In this document: piece by piece, positions 15,717 to 24,691 of the stretch
How the letters are laid out: each line of letters starts with the position of its first letter
Numbering within the stretch: position 1 is the stretch's first letter
DNA from: Nocardioides luteus
Lineage (GTDB): Bacteria > Actinomycetota > Actinomycetes > Propionibacteriales > Nocardioidaceae
DNA: 64,000 bases
NCBI RefSeq assembly: GCF_000960475.2
Contig: NZ_JZDQ02000017.1
Location: forward strand, 1-64,000
Direction of reading: 5' to 3'
Made by a program: the position numbers and the translations under genes
Notes under the pieces: model-generated
Told to the model about the DNA's origin: nothing
Databases searched by the model: none
Seen by the model: only the letters and a program-made list of their open reading frames with translations

Positions 15717-18197
15717 ATGGCGGAGCTGTTGTATCGATGGGGCAAGACGGCCGCGCGCCGCGCCTGGCTTGTGATCCTTGCCTGGGTGCTGGCGCTGTCC
15801 GGCGCTGCCGGGGCGTACGTCGCCTGGTCCGGCGAGCTCACCACCAGCTTCGACATCCCGGGGCTGCCCTCGTCGAAGGTCGTCGACGAGCTCCAGAAGG
15901 GGCTGCCCGACCTCGCCGGCGGCTCCGGCACGATCGCATTCCGGACGAAGGACGGCAGCCCGCTCACCGCGACCCAGAAGAAGGAGATCCGGGCGCTGAT
16001 CACCAGCGCCGAGGACCTCCCCGACGTCGCCGTCGTCACCGACCCCTTCCAGACCGAGGCCCATCGCGCGGCGCAGGCCGAGAAGGTCGCCCAGGGCCAG
16101 GCCCAGCTCGAGGCCGGCCGGACCCGGCTCGAGGGCGTCCAGGCCAGGCTCGACAAGGCACAGTCCGACCTCGACAAGGCCCGCGCCCAGCTGAAGGCCG
16201 CCGGGATGCCGACCACCCAGATCGACACCCAGCAGGCCGCCCTCGACAAGCAGCAGGCGAAGGTCGACGACAGCGCCGCCGACCTCGAGGTCAACACCGC
16301 GAAGGCCGAGAACGGCGCCGAGCTGCTCGAGCTCTCCGAGGAGATCCGGATGGTCTCCGCCGACGGATCGGCCGCCCTGGTCAACGTCGCCTACTCCGTG
16401 GGCCGCCTGGAGATGTCCGAGGAGACCAAGAAGGCCACGGTCGACCACTTCACCGAGCACCCGATCGCCGGCGTCGAGGTCGGCGTCTCCTCCGACATCT
16501 CCCAGGAGTCCCCCAACCCGATGGGGCCGGGTGAGATCGTCGGCGTCGGCGTCGCCGCGGTCGTCCTGCTCATCATGCTCGGCACCATCATCGGCGCCGG
16601 CGTCCCGCTGGTCACCGCGCTGACCGGCGTCGGCATCGGCGCCCTCGGCGCGCTCTCCCTCTCCGGCGTCGTCCAGATGGCCGCGATGACCCCGATCCTC
16701 GGGCTGATGCTCGGCCTGGCCGTCGGCATCGACTACTCGCTGTTCATCCTCAACCGGCACCGCAAGCAGCTGCTCCACGGCACCGACGTCCACGAGTCGA
16801 TCGGGCTCGCCAACGGCACCGCCGGCACCGCCGTCGTCTTCGCCGGTTCCACCGTGATCGTCGCGCTGGTCGCGCTCAACATGACCGGCATCCCGTTCCT
16901 CGGCCTGATGGGCTCGGTCGGCGCCGCCTGCGTCGCGATCGCCGTCCTGGTCGCGATCACCCTGACGCCGGCCATCCTCGGCCTGGTCGGGGGCCGCATC
17001 GTCTCCAAGCGCGCCCGGAAGAAGGTCGCGCAGCAGGACGCCGCCGAGGCCCACGCCAAGCCGATGCCGACCTGGCGCGCCGTGGTCACGGTCGTCGCCT
17101 CCGTGGTGGCCCTGCTCGCCCTCGCGGTCCCCGCCCTCGACATGCGCCTCGGCCTGCCCGACGGCGGCTCGGAGCCCGAGGGTTCGCTGGCCAAGACCGC
17201 CTACACGATCACCGAGGACAGCTTCGGCGCCGGCGCCAACGGCCCGCTGCTGGTCGCCGCCGAGCTGCCCGAGGGACTCAGCGAGGCCGGCATCCAGCAG
17301 GCCCAGGTGACCGTCGCCAAGGCGCTGGCAGACCTCGACGACGTACGCGCCGTGGCGCCGGCCGCGGTCTCTGAGGACGGTCGCACGGCGGCCTTCCAGG
17401 TCGTCCCCGAGGAGGGCCCCAACAGCGTCTCGACCAACGAGCTGGTCAACGCGATCCGGGACATGCCGCCGGTCAACGGCGACATCACGCTCGGCGTCGC
17501 CGGCGCCACCGCGGTCGCGATCGACGTGTCGCAGGGGCTCAACGACGTACTCCTCCCCTACCTCGGCGTCGTCGTCGGCCTCTCCCTGCTGATCCTGATC
17601 CTGGTCTTCCGCTCGATCCTGGTCCCGCTCATCGCGACCGGTGGCTTCGTGCTCTCGCTGCTGGCGACGTACGGCGTCGTGGTGGCGGTCTTCCAGAAGG
17701 GCATCGGCGCCGAGTGGATCGGCATCGACAGCACCGGCCCGATCCTGAGCTTCCTGCCGATCCTGCTGGTCGGGATCCTGTTCGGCCTGGCGATGGACTA
17801 CCAGCTGTTCCTGGCCTCCGGCATGCGGGAGGCGTACGTCCACGGCGCACCCGCACGCGTCGCCGTCGCCCAGGGCTTCCGTGCCGGGCGTTCGGTCGTG
17901 ATCGCGGCCGGCCTGATCATGGTCTCGGTCTTCGGCGGGTTCATCTTCGCCGAGTCGGTGATGATCCGCTCGATGGGCTTCGGGCTCGCACTCGGGGTGC
18001 TGCTGGACGCCTTCATCGTCCGGATGCTGCTGATGCCGGCACTGATGCACCTGCTCGGGCGCTCGGCGTGGTGGCTGCCGGCGTGGCTCGACCGCATCCT
18101 CCCGAACGTGGACGTCGAGGGTGCCGCCCTCGAGCGCGCCCACGCCGGCACCGCCCCCGACGAGGCCACGGTCAAGCGCGAGAAGGTCGCGGTCTGA
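15717..18197 (+). CDS. MMPL/RND-family transporter
   Basis: 826-residue membrane exporter with two halves, each an extracytoplasmic domain followed by a bundle of helices. The MMPL signature GLAVGIDYSLFILNRHR lies near residue 338 and its second-half equivalent GLAMDYQLFLASGMRE near 690. The Asp-Tyr pairs are the proton-relay residues of the family. An unusual coiled coil of about 90 residues (about 115-205, Gln/Lys/Asp rich) interrupts the first periplasmic domain. GGAGGG precedes the ATG. In actinobacteria such proteins export lipids or drugs. The divergent TetR is the likely regulator. A hairpin at 18199 follows the stop. Confidence 0.9.
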   Translation: MAELLYRWGKTAARRAWLVILAWVLALSGAAGAYVAWSGELTTSFDIPGLPSSKVVDELQKGLPDLAGGSGTIAFRTKDGSPLTATQKKEIRALITSAEDLPDVAVVTDPFQTEAHRAAQAEKVAQGQAQLEAGRTRLEGVQARLDKAQSDLDKARAQLKAAGMPTTQIDTQQAALDKQQAKVDDSAADLEVNTAKAENGAELLELSEEIRMVSADGSAALVNVAYSVGRLEMSEETKKATVDHFTEHPIAGVEVGVSSDISQESPNPMGPGEIVGVGVAAVVLLIMLGTIIGAGVPLVTALTGVGIGALGALSLSGVVQMAAMTPILGLMLGLAVGIDYSLFILNRHRKQLLHGTDVHESIGLANGTAGTAVVFAGSTVIVALVALNMTGIPFLGLMGSVGAACVAIAVLVAITLTPAILGLVGGRIVSKRARKKVAQQDAAEAHAKPMPTWRAVVTVVASVVALLALAVPALDMRLGLPDGGSEPEGSLAKTAYTITEDSFGAGANGPLLVAAELPEGLSEAGIQQAQVTVAKALADLDDVRAVAPAAVSEDGRTAAFQVVPEEGPNSVSTNELVNAIRDMPPVNGDITLGVAGATAVAIDVSQGLNDVLLPYLGVVVGLSLLILILVFRSILVPLIATGGFVLSLLATYGVVVAVFQKGIGAEWIGIDSTGPILSFLPILLVGILFGLAMDYQLFLASGMREAYVHGAPARVAVAQGFRAGRSVVIAAGLIMVSVFGGFIFAESVMIRSMGFGLALGVLLDAFIVRMLLMPALMHLLGRSAWWLPAWLDRILPNVDVEGAALERAHAGTAPDEATVKREKVAV

Positions 18198-18198
18198 G

Positions 18199-18250
18199 GA
18201 GGTTGTGAAGCCGAGAGTGACCTATGGGCCACTCTCGGCTTCACGACCTC
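18199..18250. repeat. 52-bp hairpin repeat, copy 1
   Basis: Arms 18199-18219 and 18230-18250 pair at 20 of 21 positions, and the mismatch allows G-U. The loop contains CCTATGGG. It lies just after the MMPL stop and before recQ, so it could terminate transcription. A near-identical copy is at 51421-51473. Confidence 0.75.
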
Positions 18251-18271
18251 CGGACCGTCGGTGGTCGCCGG

Positions 18272-18277
18272 TAGGGT
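18272..18277 (+). promoter_or_regulatory. Putative -10 box of recQ (leaderless)
   Basis: TAGGGT ends 7 nt before the GTG start. Confidence 0.55.
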
Positions 18278-18284
18278 CACTCGC

Positions 18285-20102
18285 GTGAATGAGCTGACTC
18301 CGGAGCTGGATGTCCTGCGCCGCGTCTTCGGCTACGACGAGTTCCGCGGCGACCAGGCCGAGATCGTCGCGCACGTGGCCACGGGCGGTGACGCCCTGGT
18401 GCTGATGCCGACCGGTGGCGGGAAGTCGCTGTGCTACCAGATCCCGGCCCTGGTGCGGCCGGGCACCGGCGTGGTCATCTCGCCGCTGATCGCGCTGATG
18501 CAGGACCAGGTCGACGCGCTCTCCGCGCTCGGCGTGCGCGCCGGGTTCCTCAACTCGACCCAGATGCCCCACGAGCGGCAGCAGGTGGAGCAGGCGCTGC
18601 TCGCCGGCGAGCTCGACCTGCTCTATCTCGCCCCCGAGCGGCTGAGGGTGCCCGAGACCGGCCGGCTGCTCGACCAGGCCAAGATCTCGCTGTTCGCGAT
18701 CGACGAGGCCCACTGCGTCTCGCAGTGGGGCCACGACTTCCGGCCGGACTACCTGCAGCTCTCCCATCTGCACGAGCGCTGGCCGGAGGTGCCGCGGATC
18801 GCGCTGACCGCGACCGCCACCGCGGAGACCCGCCGCGAGATCGCCTCCCGGCTCGACCTCGAGGACGCCCGCCACTTCGTGGCCTCCTTCGACCGGCCCA
18901 ACATCCAGTACCGGATCGCGCCCAAGGACAAGCCGGGCAAGCAGCTCCTCGACCTGATCCGCACCGAGCACCCCGGCGAGGCCGGCATCGTCTACTGCCT
19001 CTCCCGCGCCTCGGTCGAGCGCACCGCCGCCTCCCTGGTCGGCGCCGGGATCGACGCCCTCCCCTACCACGCCGGCCTCGACGCCCGGACCCGCGCGCAG
19101 AACCAGTCCCGGTTCCTGCGCGAGGACGGCATCGTCATGGTCGCCACCATCGCCTTCGGGATGGGGATCGACAAGCCGGACGTACGCTTCGTGGCCCATC
19201 TCGACCTGCCCAAGTCGGTCGAGGGCTACTACCAGGAGACCGGCCGGGCCGGGCGTGACGGGCAGCCCTCGACCGCGTGGCTGGCCTACGGGCTGGCCGA
19301 CGTCGTCCAGCAGCGGCAGATGATCGAGACCTCCGAGGGCGACCGGGCCCACAAGCACCGGCTCGGGCAGCATCTCAACGCGATGCTGGCGCTGTGCGAG
19401 ACCGTCGACTGCCGGCGGGTGCAGCTGCTGCGCTACTTCGGACAGGCCTCGGAGCCGTGCGGCAACTGCGACACCTGTCTGTCGGCGCCGGAGTCCTGGG
19501 ACGGCACCGTGCCCGCGCAGAAGGTCCTGTCCACCGTCATCCGGCTCGACCGCGAGCGCAACGGCCAGCGCTTCGGAGCCGGGCAGATCGTCGACATCCT
19601 GCGCGGCAAGGAGACCGAGAAGGTCCGCCAGTTCCGCCACGACGAGCTCTCCGTCTTCGGGATCGGCACCGACCTCGCCGAGAGCGACTGGCACTCGGTC
19701 ATCCGGCAGCTGCTGGCCCGCGAGATGCTCGCGGTCGACACCCGCTACGGCGTCTTCTCGGTGGCTGAGGCCGCCGGCCCGGTGCTCCGCGGCGAGCAGC
19801 AGCTGATGCTCCGCAAGGAGCCGCCGCGACAGCCTCGTCGCAGCGGCTCCGGGGAGCGGAAGGCGAAGGTGGCCGCCGCCGACCTCTCGCCGGAGGCCGC
19901 CGAGGTCTTCGAGCGCCTGCGGGCGTGGCGCGGCGAGGTCGCCAAGGAGCAGGGGGTGCCGGCGTACGTCGTCTTCCACGACGCGACCCTGCGCGAGATC
20001 GCCACCCGGCTGCCGGCCAGTCGCGACGAGCTCGGCACGATCAGCGGGATCGGCGAGGCGAAGCTGGAGAAGTACGCCGAGGGTGTGCTCGCGGTCCTCT
20101 GA
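18285..20102 (+). CDS. recQ: ATP-dependent DNA helicase RecQ
   Basis: 605-residue 3'-5' helicase that unwinds recombination and repair intermediates. It shows Walker A MPTGGGKS (41-48), the DEAH box (140-143), SAT-equivalent TATAT, and motif [12 protein letters not shown]. The zinc-binding RQC region contains CGNCDTC, and a C-terminal HRDC domain starts near residue 525 ([16 protein letters not shown]). All three RecQ domains are therefore intact. The GTG at 18285 is favoured by the -10 box 7 nt away. It is convergent with the PAP2 gene, with only 5 nt between stops. Confidence 0.96.
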   Translation: MNELTPELDVLRRVFGYDEFRGDQAEIVAHVATGGDALVLMPTGGGKSLCYQIPALVRPGTGVVISPLIALMQDQVDALSALGVRAGFLNSTQMPHERQQVEQALLAGELDLLYLAPERLRVPETGRLLDQAKISLFAIDEAHCVSQWGHDFRPDYLQLSHLHERWPEVPRIALTATATAETRREIASRLDLEDARHFVASFDRPNIQYRIAPKDKPGKQLLDLIRTEHPGEAGIVYCLSRASVERTAASLVGAGIDALPYHAGLDARTRAQNQSRFLREDGIVMVATIAFGMGIDKPDVRFVAHLDLPKSVEGYYQETGRAGRDGQPSTAWLAYGLADVVQQRQMIETSEGDRAHKHRLGQHLNAMLALCETVDCRRVQLLRYFGQASEPCGNCDTCLSAPESWDGTVPAQKVLSTVIRLDRERNGQRFGAGQIVDILRGKETEKVRQFRHDELSVFGIGTDLAESDWHSVIRQLLAREMLAVDTRYGVFSVAEAAGPVLRGEQQLMLRKEPPRQPRRSGSGERKAKVAAADLSPEAAEVFERLRAWRGEVAKEQGVPAYVVFHDATLREIATRLPASRDELGTISGIGEAKLEKYAEGVLAVL

Positions 20103-20107
20103 CCATC

Positions 20108-20842
20108 TCAGGCAGCCAGCTTCTCGGTGCGCTCGTAGCTGGCGGGCACCGGCGGCCGCTCCGCAGCCAGCTCCCGCTCGGCGCGTTCTCTCGCGATGGC
20201 CTCGGTGTCCCACCAGACCAGCAGCCGCAGCAGCAGCCCACCCATGAGCAGGCCGGCGAAGAGGTCGCTGGCCCAGTGCCAGCCGAGGGTGTAGGAGACC
20301 GCGACCGCGTTCAGCGCGATCACCCCGACGCCGGCGGCGAGGGCCCACACCGTGGTCCGCGACACCGCGGTGTAGCGCGCGACCAGGTAGACGGCGGTGC
20401 CGTAGACCAGGACCGCCTCGGCGGCATGCCCGGACGGGTAGCTGATCCCGTGCCAGCCGTCCTTCAGGATCCCGCCGGCGAAGAACTCGGCGTCGCGCTC
20501 CGTCGGTCCCGGGCGCGCGAGCAGCACCTTGGAACCGCCCACACCCAGGTAGAAGGCCGCCTCGGCGGCAGCGGCGCAGATGACCGGCCGCCAGCTGCGG
20601 CGCCGGCAGGCGATCACGACCGCGACCGTGATCAGCACCGGCAGACAGACCGTCTGACCGGCGATCGGGTCGAGCACGTGCTGGAGGACGTCGTACACCT
20701 CGGGCGGTAGCATCCGGGCCCAGTACTCGTGACCGTGGATGTCGAGATCCTGCAGCGGCCCGGCGGCGAGGACGGTGAGGAGCACCAGCGCGCCACCCAA
20801 CGCTGACACCGATATGAGCCTCCGAGATCGGTTCACAGTCAT
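20108..20842 (-). CDS. PAP2-family membrane phosphatase
   Basis: 244-residue integral membrane phosphatase. The three catalytic motifs are visible: KVLLARPGP, YPSGHA and SYTLGWHWASD (nucleophilic His in the last). The family dephosphorylates lipid phosphates or undecaprenyl pyrophosphate on the outer face of the membrane. The hydrophobic N-terminus is a membrane helix rather than a cleaved signal. The C-terminus is a charged cytosolic tail. A weak TAGCGT box lies just upstream of the start. Confidence 0.9.
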   Translation of the reverse strand: MTVNRSRRLISVSALGGALVLLTVLAAGPLQDLDIHGHEYWARMLPPEVYDVLQHVLDPIAGQTVCLPVLITVAVVIACRRRSWRPVICAAAAEAAFYLGVGGSKVLLARPGPTERDAEFFAGGILKDGWHGISYPSGHAAEAVLVYGTAVYLVARYTAVSRTTVWALAAGVGVIALNAVAVSYTLGWHWASDLFAGLLMGGLLLRLLVWWDTEAIARERAERELAAERPPVPASYERTEKLAA

Positions 20843-20911
20843 ACGACGCTAGATGCCCCCGGCGACGTACGTCCGAGCCGGGTTCCCTGCGGGTGGCCTT
20901 CGTCACGTCGG

Positions 20912-20917
20912 TAGGCT
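20912..20917 (+). promoter_or_regulatory. Putative -10 box of leaderless gene at 20925
   Basis: TAGGCT ends 7 nt before the ATG. Confidence 0.55.
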
Positions 20918-20924
20918 CCCCGCG

Positions 20925-21506
20925 ATGCACACAGAGGTCTGGTACGTCAGCTACGGCTCGAACATGTGCCGTGACCGCCTCGGCGCCTACCTCCTGGGCG
21001 GCCGACCGGTGGGCGCCCGACAGTCCTATGTCGGGGCTCGTACGCCGTCGATGCCGCTCGAGGACGTCCCCGTCGATCTCCCCGGACGGCTCTACTTCGC
21101 GGGTGAGTCGCGCACCTGGACGGGCGGGGTGGCGTTCTACGACCACGACGCGCCCGGCTCCTGGACCGCGGCCCGCGCCTACCGGATGAGCGTCGAGCAG
21201 TTCGCCGACATCGCCGCCCAGGAGATGGACCGGCTGCCGGCGCCCGGCGACCCGATCGAGAAGGTCGTCATCGACGGTCTGGAGAACGGCCGGCACGAGG
21301 CCGGCCCGGGCCACTACGAGACCCTGATCGAGCTCGGCCGTCGCGACGGCCTCCCGATGCTCACCTTCACCGCGCCGCACGGCTTCGACGCGGTCGAGCA
21401 CACCCGGCCGTCGGAGGCGTACGTCGCGATGCTGGCCCGCGGGCTCTACGAGGCTCGCGGGTGGGACCGGCACCGGGCCGAGGCGTACGTCCTGGAGCGA
21501 TGCTGA
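20925..21506 (+). CDS. Gamma-glutamylcyclotransferase-like protein
   Basis: 193-residue cytosolic protein opening with VWYVSYGSNM, the substrate-loop motif of the GGCT (BtrG) fold. GGCT enzymes cyclise gamma-glutamyl groups to 5-oxoproline. The catalytic Glu is not certain from the sequence; candidates lie in GPGHYETLIELGR. The gene is monocistronic or leads a short same-strand series with the DinB-like and LysE genes, each with its own -10 box or gap. Confidence 0.75.
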   Translation: MHTEVWYVSYGSNMCRDRLGAYLLGGRPVGARQSYVGARTPSMPLEDVPVDLPGRLYFAGESRTWTGGVAFYDHDAPGSWTAARAYRMSVEQFADIAAQEMDRLPAPGDPIEKVVIDGLENGRHEAGPGHYETLIELGRRDGLPMLTFTAPHGFDAVEHTRPSEAYVAMLARGLYEARGWDRHRAEAYVLERC

Positions 21507-21531
21507 CCGCGGCCGCCTCGACGTGGGCCGC

Positions 21532-21537
21532 TAGCCT
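21532..21537 (+). promoter_or_regulatory. Putative -10 box of leaderless gene at 21544
   Basis: TAGCCT ends 6 nt before the ATG. Confidence 0.55.
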
Positions 21538-21543
21538 GCGCGC

Positions 21544-22020
21544 ATGAAGATCGGACAGGCGGACGAGCGCGCACTTCTCGAGGGAATGGTCGACATCCAG
21601 CGGGAGGAGATCGGCGGCATCCTCGAGCACCTCGACGACGAGGAGGCGCGGCGAAAGCTGGTCCCGTCGCTGACCACGCCGCTCGGGCTGGTGAAGCACG
21701 CGACCTTCGTGGAGAAGGTGTGGTTCCACGCCCGGGTCGCGGGTGTGTCCCGCCAGGAGATCGGGCTGCCCGACACCGTCGACGAGAGCTTCGTCCTCGA
21801 CCCGGAGGACACGGTCGCCTCGATCCGGGCCGCCTACGAGGCGGCCTGCGAGCACTCCCGCGAGGTCGCCGCCACCCACGAGCTCGACGAGGAGTTCGAC
21901 TGGCACGGCAACCAGGTGACGCTGCGCTTCATCTATGTGCACATGATCCAGGAGCTGGCCCGTCACGCCGGGCACGGGGACATCCTCGTCGAGCAGGTCC
22001 AGGCCGCCCGCACCGCCTAG
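21544..22020 (+). CDS. DinB-like (DUF664) four-helix protein
   Basis: 158-residue helical protein of the DinB/mycothiol transferase superfamily, DUF664 branch. Three histidines expected to bind a metal are present: one in LVKHATFVEK, two in the C-terminal QELARHAGHGDIL. Actinobacterial relatives conjugate mycothiol or bacillithiol to electrophiles; this activity is plausible here but unproven. Confidence 0.85.
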   Translation: MKIGQADERALLEGMVDIQREEIGGILEHLDDEEARRKLVPSLTTPLGLVKHATFVEKVWFHARVAGVSRQEIGLPDTVDESFVLDPEDTVASIRAAYEAACEHSREVAATHELDEEFDWHGNQVTLRFIYVHMIQELARHAGHGDILVEQVQAARTA

Positions 22021-22085
22021 CCCAGGACCGCACGCGACGTACGCCACCTGAAACCCTTGGCGCTCGGCCCCGCCGATGCCGGACA

Positions 22086-22736
22086 ATGGTGAGCGTGCCG
22101 ACCCTGAGCCAGTTCGCAGCCTTCGCGCTCGCGTCCATCGTCTTCATCCTGATCCCCGGTCCGAGCGTGCTCTTCGCCCTCGGGCGGGCCCTGACCGCGG
22201 GCCGCCGCGAGGCGGTGCTCGCCGTCGGCGGCAACGCGCTGGGTCAGTTCGGCCAGGTCCTGGCGGTGGCCGTCGGTCTCGGCGCGCTCGTGGCGGCCTC
22301 CGCGACCGCGTTCACCGTCGTGAAGCTGGTCGGTGCGGCGTACGTCGTCTATCTCGGCATCCAGGCGATCCGCCACCGTGGCGACGCCCGGGCCGCCCTG
22401 CACGGTGAGGACGTGGCGCGGCGGACGACCGCGTGGGGTGCGATCCGCACCGGGATGGTCGTCGGAGCGACCAACCCGAAGACGATCGTCTTCCACCTGG
22501 CCTTCCTGCCCCAGTTCATCGACACCTCCGCCCCGGCGGTGCCGCAGATCCTCCTGCTCGGCGCGATCTTCTCGGCGATGGCCTTCGCCTGCGACTCCGG
22601 CTGGGTCCTGGCCGCCAGCCGCGCCAAGGCCTGGTTCGCCCGCAAGCCCACGCGCCTGGACAGCCTCGGCGCCGGCGGTGGCGTGCTCATGATCGGCCTC
22701 GGCGCGACCATGGCGACCGCCTCCCACGGCGCCTGA
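22086..22736 (+). CDS. LysE/RhtB-family amino-acid exporter
   Basis: 216-residue membrane exporter with about six helices. The family signature FILIPGPSVLFALGRAL is near residue 20, with GxxLG-type glycines in helix 2 and TNPKTIVFHLAFLPQF in the middle. LysE/RhtB proteins export amino acids or homoserine lactone-like compounds. The start may be ATG 22086 or GTG 22095. No LysG-type regulator is adjacent. Confidence 0.88.
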   Translation: MVSVPTLSQFAAFALASIVFILIPGPSVLFALGRALTAGRREAVLAVGGNALGQFGQVLAVAVGLGALVAASATAFTVVKLVGAAYVVYLGIQAIRHRGDARAALHGEDVARRTTAWGAIRTGMVVGATNPKTIVFHLAFLPQFIDTSAPAVPQILLLGAIFSAMAFACDSGWVLAASRAKAWFARKPTRLDSLGAGGGVLMIGLGATMATASHGA

Positions 22737-22803
22737 ACCGGACGGACGAACCGGCCGCCGAATTCCGAGGACAGGAACGCCTCGGTCGCCGAGACTTGGA
22801 CCC

Positions 22804-23781
22804 ATGCGGACTCCACTCTCGGGCCTGGTCGCGGCTGCGATCGCCTCACTCGTCATCTCCACCGGGGCCTCGGCGGCCCCCGCCCATGCTGCCGAGGAGG
22901 AGCGTCCGGACCCGCTCCTGGCCTTCAACCACTCGTGGGCGATGCTCGACCGGGAGACCGCCGACGCGATCGAGCACTCCGAGTATCTGGGACGGTTCGC
23001 CGACCGCCGGATCAACACCGGCAACGACGGCACCTCGACCTGGACCGGCCGCTACCTGCTCGGCAGGGAGACCTACCTGGAGTTCTTCGGGCCCGGCGAC
23101 GCCCCCGACGCGGTCGCCGGCGACACCGGGCTCGCCGTCTCGGCCGACCAGGACGGCGACCTGGCCATCGCCACGGACAACCTGCGCAAGCTCGTCGACG
23201 ACCCGGTCGAGTTCACCCAGGTGACCGACCTCGGCGACGGCACCCCGATCCCGTGGTTCGACGTCACCTACACGACCGCGACCTACGACACCTTCTTCTC
23301 CTGGGCGATGGAGTACCGCGAGGAGTTCCTCGACGACCCGCGGCTCTCCTTCCCGCCGGCCGCCTACGAGGGCGACGTCAGCCGCGACCGCTACAACCGC
23401 GACCGCTATCTCGACCACCAGATGCGCGACGTGATCGGCATCCAGATCGCGACGACCGCCGACGACATCGAGAAGATGGTGCCGCTGTGGCGCGCCGCCG
23501 GGATCACGATCCGGGTCCTGAAGGACGGCGGCGTCCTCGCCTTCGACGGCATGACCACGATCCGCCTGCTCCCCGTTCCGGCCGAGGAGGCGGGCCTGCG
23601 CCACGTCATCTTCGCGCTCAACGAGCCGGCCGAGGAGCCCGCCACCGAGACCATCGGCAACTCGACGCTGCACGTCGGGCCGGGGGCGTACGCACTGTGG
23701 ACCTTTGACCCGATCGAGACCCGCGCGACCACGCGATCCCAGGGCACCGGCAAGCCGCTCCACCCCGCCTTCGGCGGCTGA
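22804..23781 (+). CDS. Secreted protein of unknown function (DUF5829-like)
   Basis: 325-residue exported protein. A signal peptide of about 29 residues ends near APAHA-AEEE. The body (AFNHSWAMLDRETADAIEHS; RYLLGRETYLEFFGPGD) recalls DUF5829-type proteins with a VOC-like fold. I am unsure of this family name. No lipobox and no C-terminal anchor are present. It sits alone between the LysE and IclR genes. Confidence 0.65.
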   Translation: MRTPLSGLVAAAIASLVISTGASAAPAHAAEEERPDPLLAFNHSWAMLDRETADAIEHSEYLGRFADRRINTGNDGTSTWTGRYLLGRETYLEFFGPGDAPDAVAGDTGLAVSADQDGDLAIATDNLRKLVDDPVEFTQVTDLGDGTPIPWFDVTYTTATYDTFFSWAMEYREEFLDDPRLSFPPAAYEGDVSRDRYNRDRYLDHQMRDVIGIQIATTADDIEKMVPLWRAAGITIRVLKDGGVLAFDGMTTIRLLPVPAEEAGLRHVIFALNEPAEEPATETIGNSTLHVGPGAYALWTFDPIETRATTRSQGTGKPLHPAFGG

Positions 23782-23870
23782 GCCACCTCACCGCCGTCGG
23801 GGCGGCGCCCGCGCTCGTCCGCTGACGGAGGATGATGGCGTCGGATCCGAAGGGGTGAGGACGGACGACG

Positions 23871-24614
23871 ATGGCGGGCAACAGCCGACAGGCGGGCGCG
23901 AGCGTGACGAGCCGGGCGCTGGCGATCCTGAGCGCGTTCGACGAGCAGCACCGGGCGATGTCGCTCAGCCAGATCGCCACCCGAGCGGACCTTCCGCTCG
24001 CCACGACCCACCGGCTGCTGGGCGAGCTCTTCCGCTGGGGCGCGCTGGAGCGGCTGCCGTCCGGTGACTACGTCATCGGCCGCAAGATCTGGGACATCGG
24101 CCACCTGGCCCCGGCCGAGACCGGGTTGCGCCAGGTGGCCGAGCCGTTCCTCCACGATCTCTACGGCGCGACCCTGGCCACCGTGCACCTCGCCGTCCGT
24201 GAGGGCACCGAGGTCGTCTACCTCGACCGGCTGCGCGGCAACCAGTCCGTCCCGGTCGTGAGCAAGGTCGGCGGACGCCTGCCGCTGCACGCCACCGGGG
24301 TCGGCAAGGTCCTCCTCGCCCACGCCCCCGAGGAGGTCCAGGAGGCCGTGCTGAGCAGCCTCCCGCGGATCACGCCCTACACCATCACCCAGCCCGGCGT
24401 GCTCCGGCGACAGCTGCGGCAGGTGCTCGACAGGGGCTATGCGACCACGCGCGAGGAGATGAGTCTCGGCGCCTGCTCGATCGCCGTCCCGATCCACCGA
24501 CGCGACGAGGTGATCGCCTCCCTGGGCCTGGTGGTCGCGACGCTCAAGGGGAGCGAACAGCGGCTCTACGGCGCGCTCCGTGTCGCCGCGGAGTCGATCG
24601 GCCGCCGGCTCTAA
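23871..24614 (+). CDS. IclR-family transcriptional regulator
   Basis: 247-residue regulator. The N-terminal winged helix (about 12-75) includes MSLSQIATRADLPLATTHRL, and the C-terminal effector domain has the family stretches LHATGVGKVLLAHAP and GACSIAVPIHRRDEVIASLG. IclR proteins often control aromatic-acid or glyoxylate pathways. It lies 77 nt upstream of an aromatic-acid MFS gene and an aldehyde dehydrogenase on the same strand and is their probable regulator. An inverted repeat at 24631 in the gap is a candidate operator. Confidence 0.92.
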   Translation: MAGNSRQAGASVTSRALAILSAFDEQHRAMSLSQIATRADLPLATTHRLLGELFRWGALERLPSGDYVIGRKIWDIGHLAPAETGLRQVAEPFLHDLYGATLATVHLAVREGTEVVYLDRLRGNQSVPVVSKVGGRLPLHATGVGKVLLAHAPEEVQEAVLSSLPRITPYTITQPGVLRRQLRQVLDRGYATTREEMSLGACSIAVPIHRRDEVIASLGLVVATLKGSEQRLYGALRVAAESIGRRL

Positions 24615-24630
24615 GCAAAATCTCTGCCGC

Positions 24631-24649
24631 GCTTCCGGTGAGTGGAAGC
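24631..24649. promoter_or_regulatory. Inverted repeat, candidate IclR operator
   Basis: GCTTCC - 7 nt - GGAAGC is an exact inverted repeat between the IclR stop and the MFS promoter. Confidence 0.45.
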
Positions 24650-24679
24650 TGTGTCGAGGCTCACACGGATGGCCGCTCG

Positions 24680-24685
24680 TAGGTT
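24680..24685 (+). promoter_or_regulatory. Putative -10 box of leaderless MFS gene
   Basis: TAGGTT ends 6 nt before the ATG at 24692. Confidence 0.5.
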
Positions 24686-24691
24686 CGCCCC

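Noticed and set aside
15675..18143. Minus-strand open frame of about 820 codons opposite the MMPL gene
   Set aside because: Antisense shadow: His/Asp/Gly-rich sequence with no domains, opposite a complete transporter.
18222..21473. Minus-strand open frame of more than 1000 codons opposite recQ
   Set aside because: It is opposite a complete RecQ with all motifs; stop codons are rare in the antisense of high-GC genes. The encoded sequence is low-complexity.
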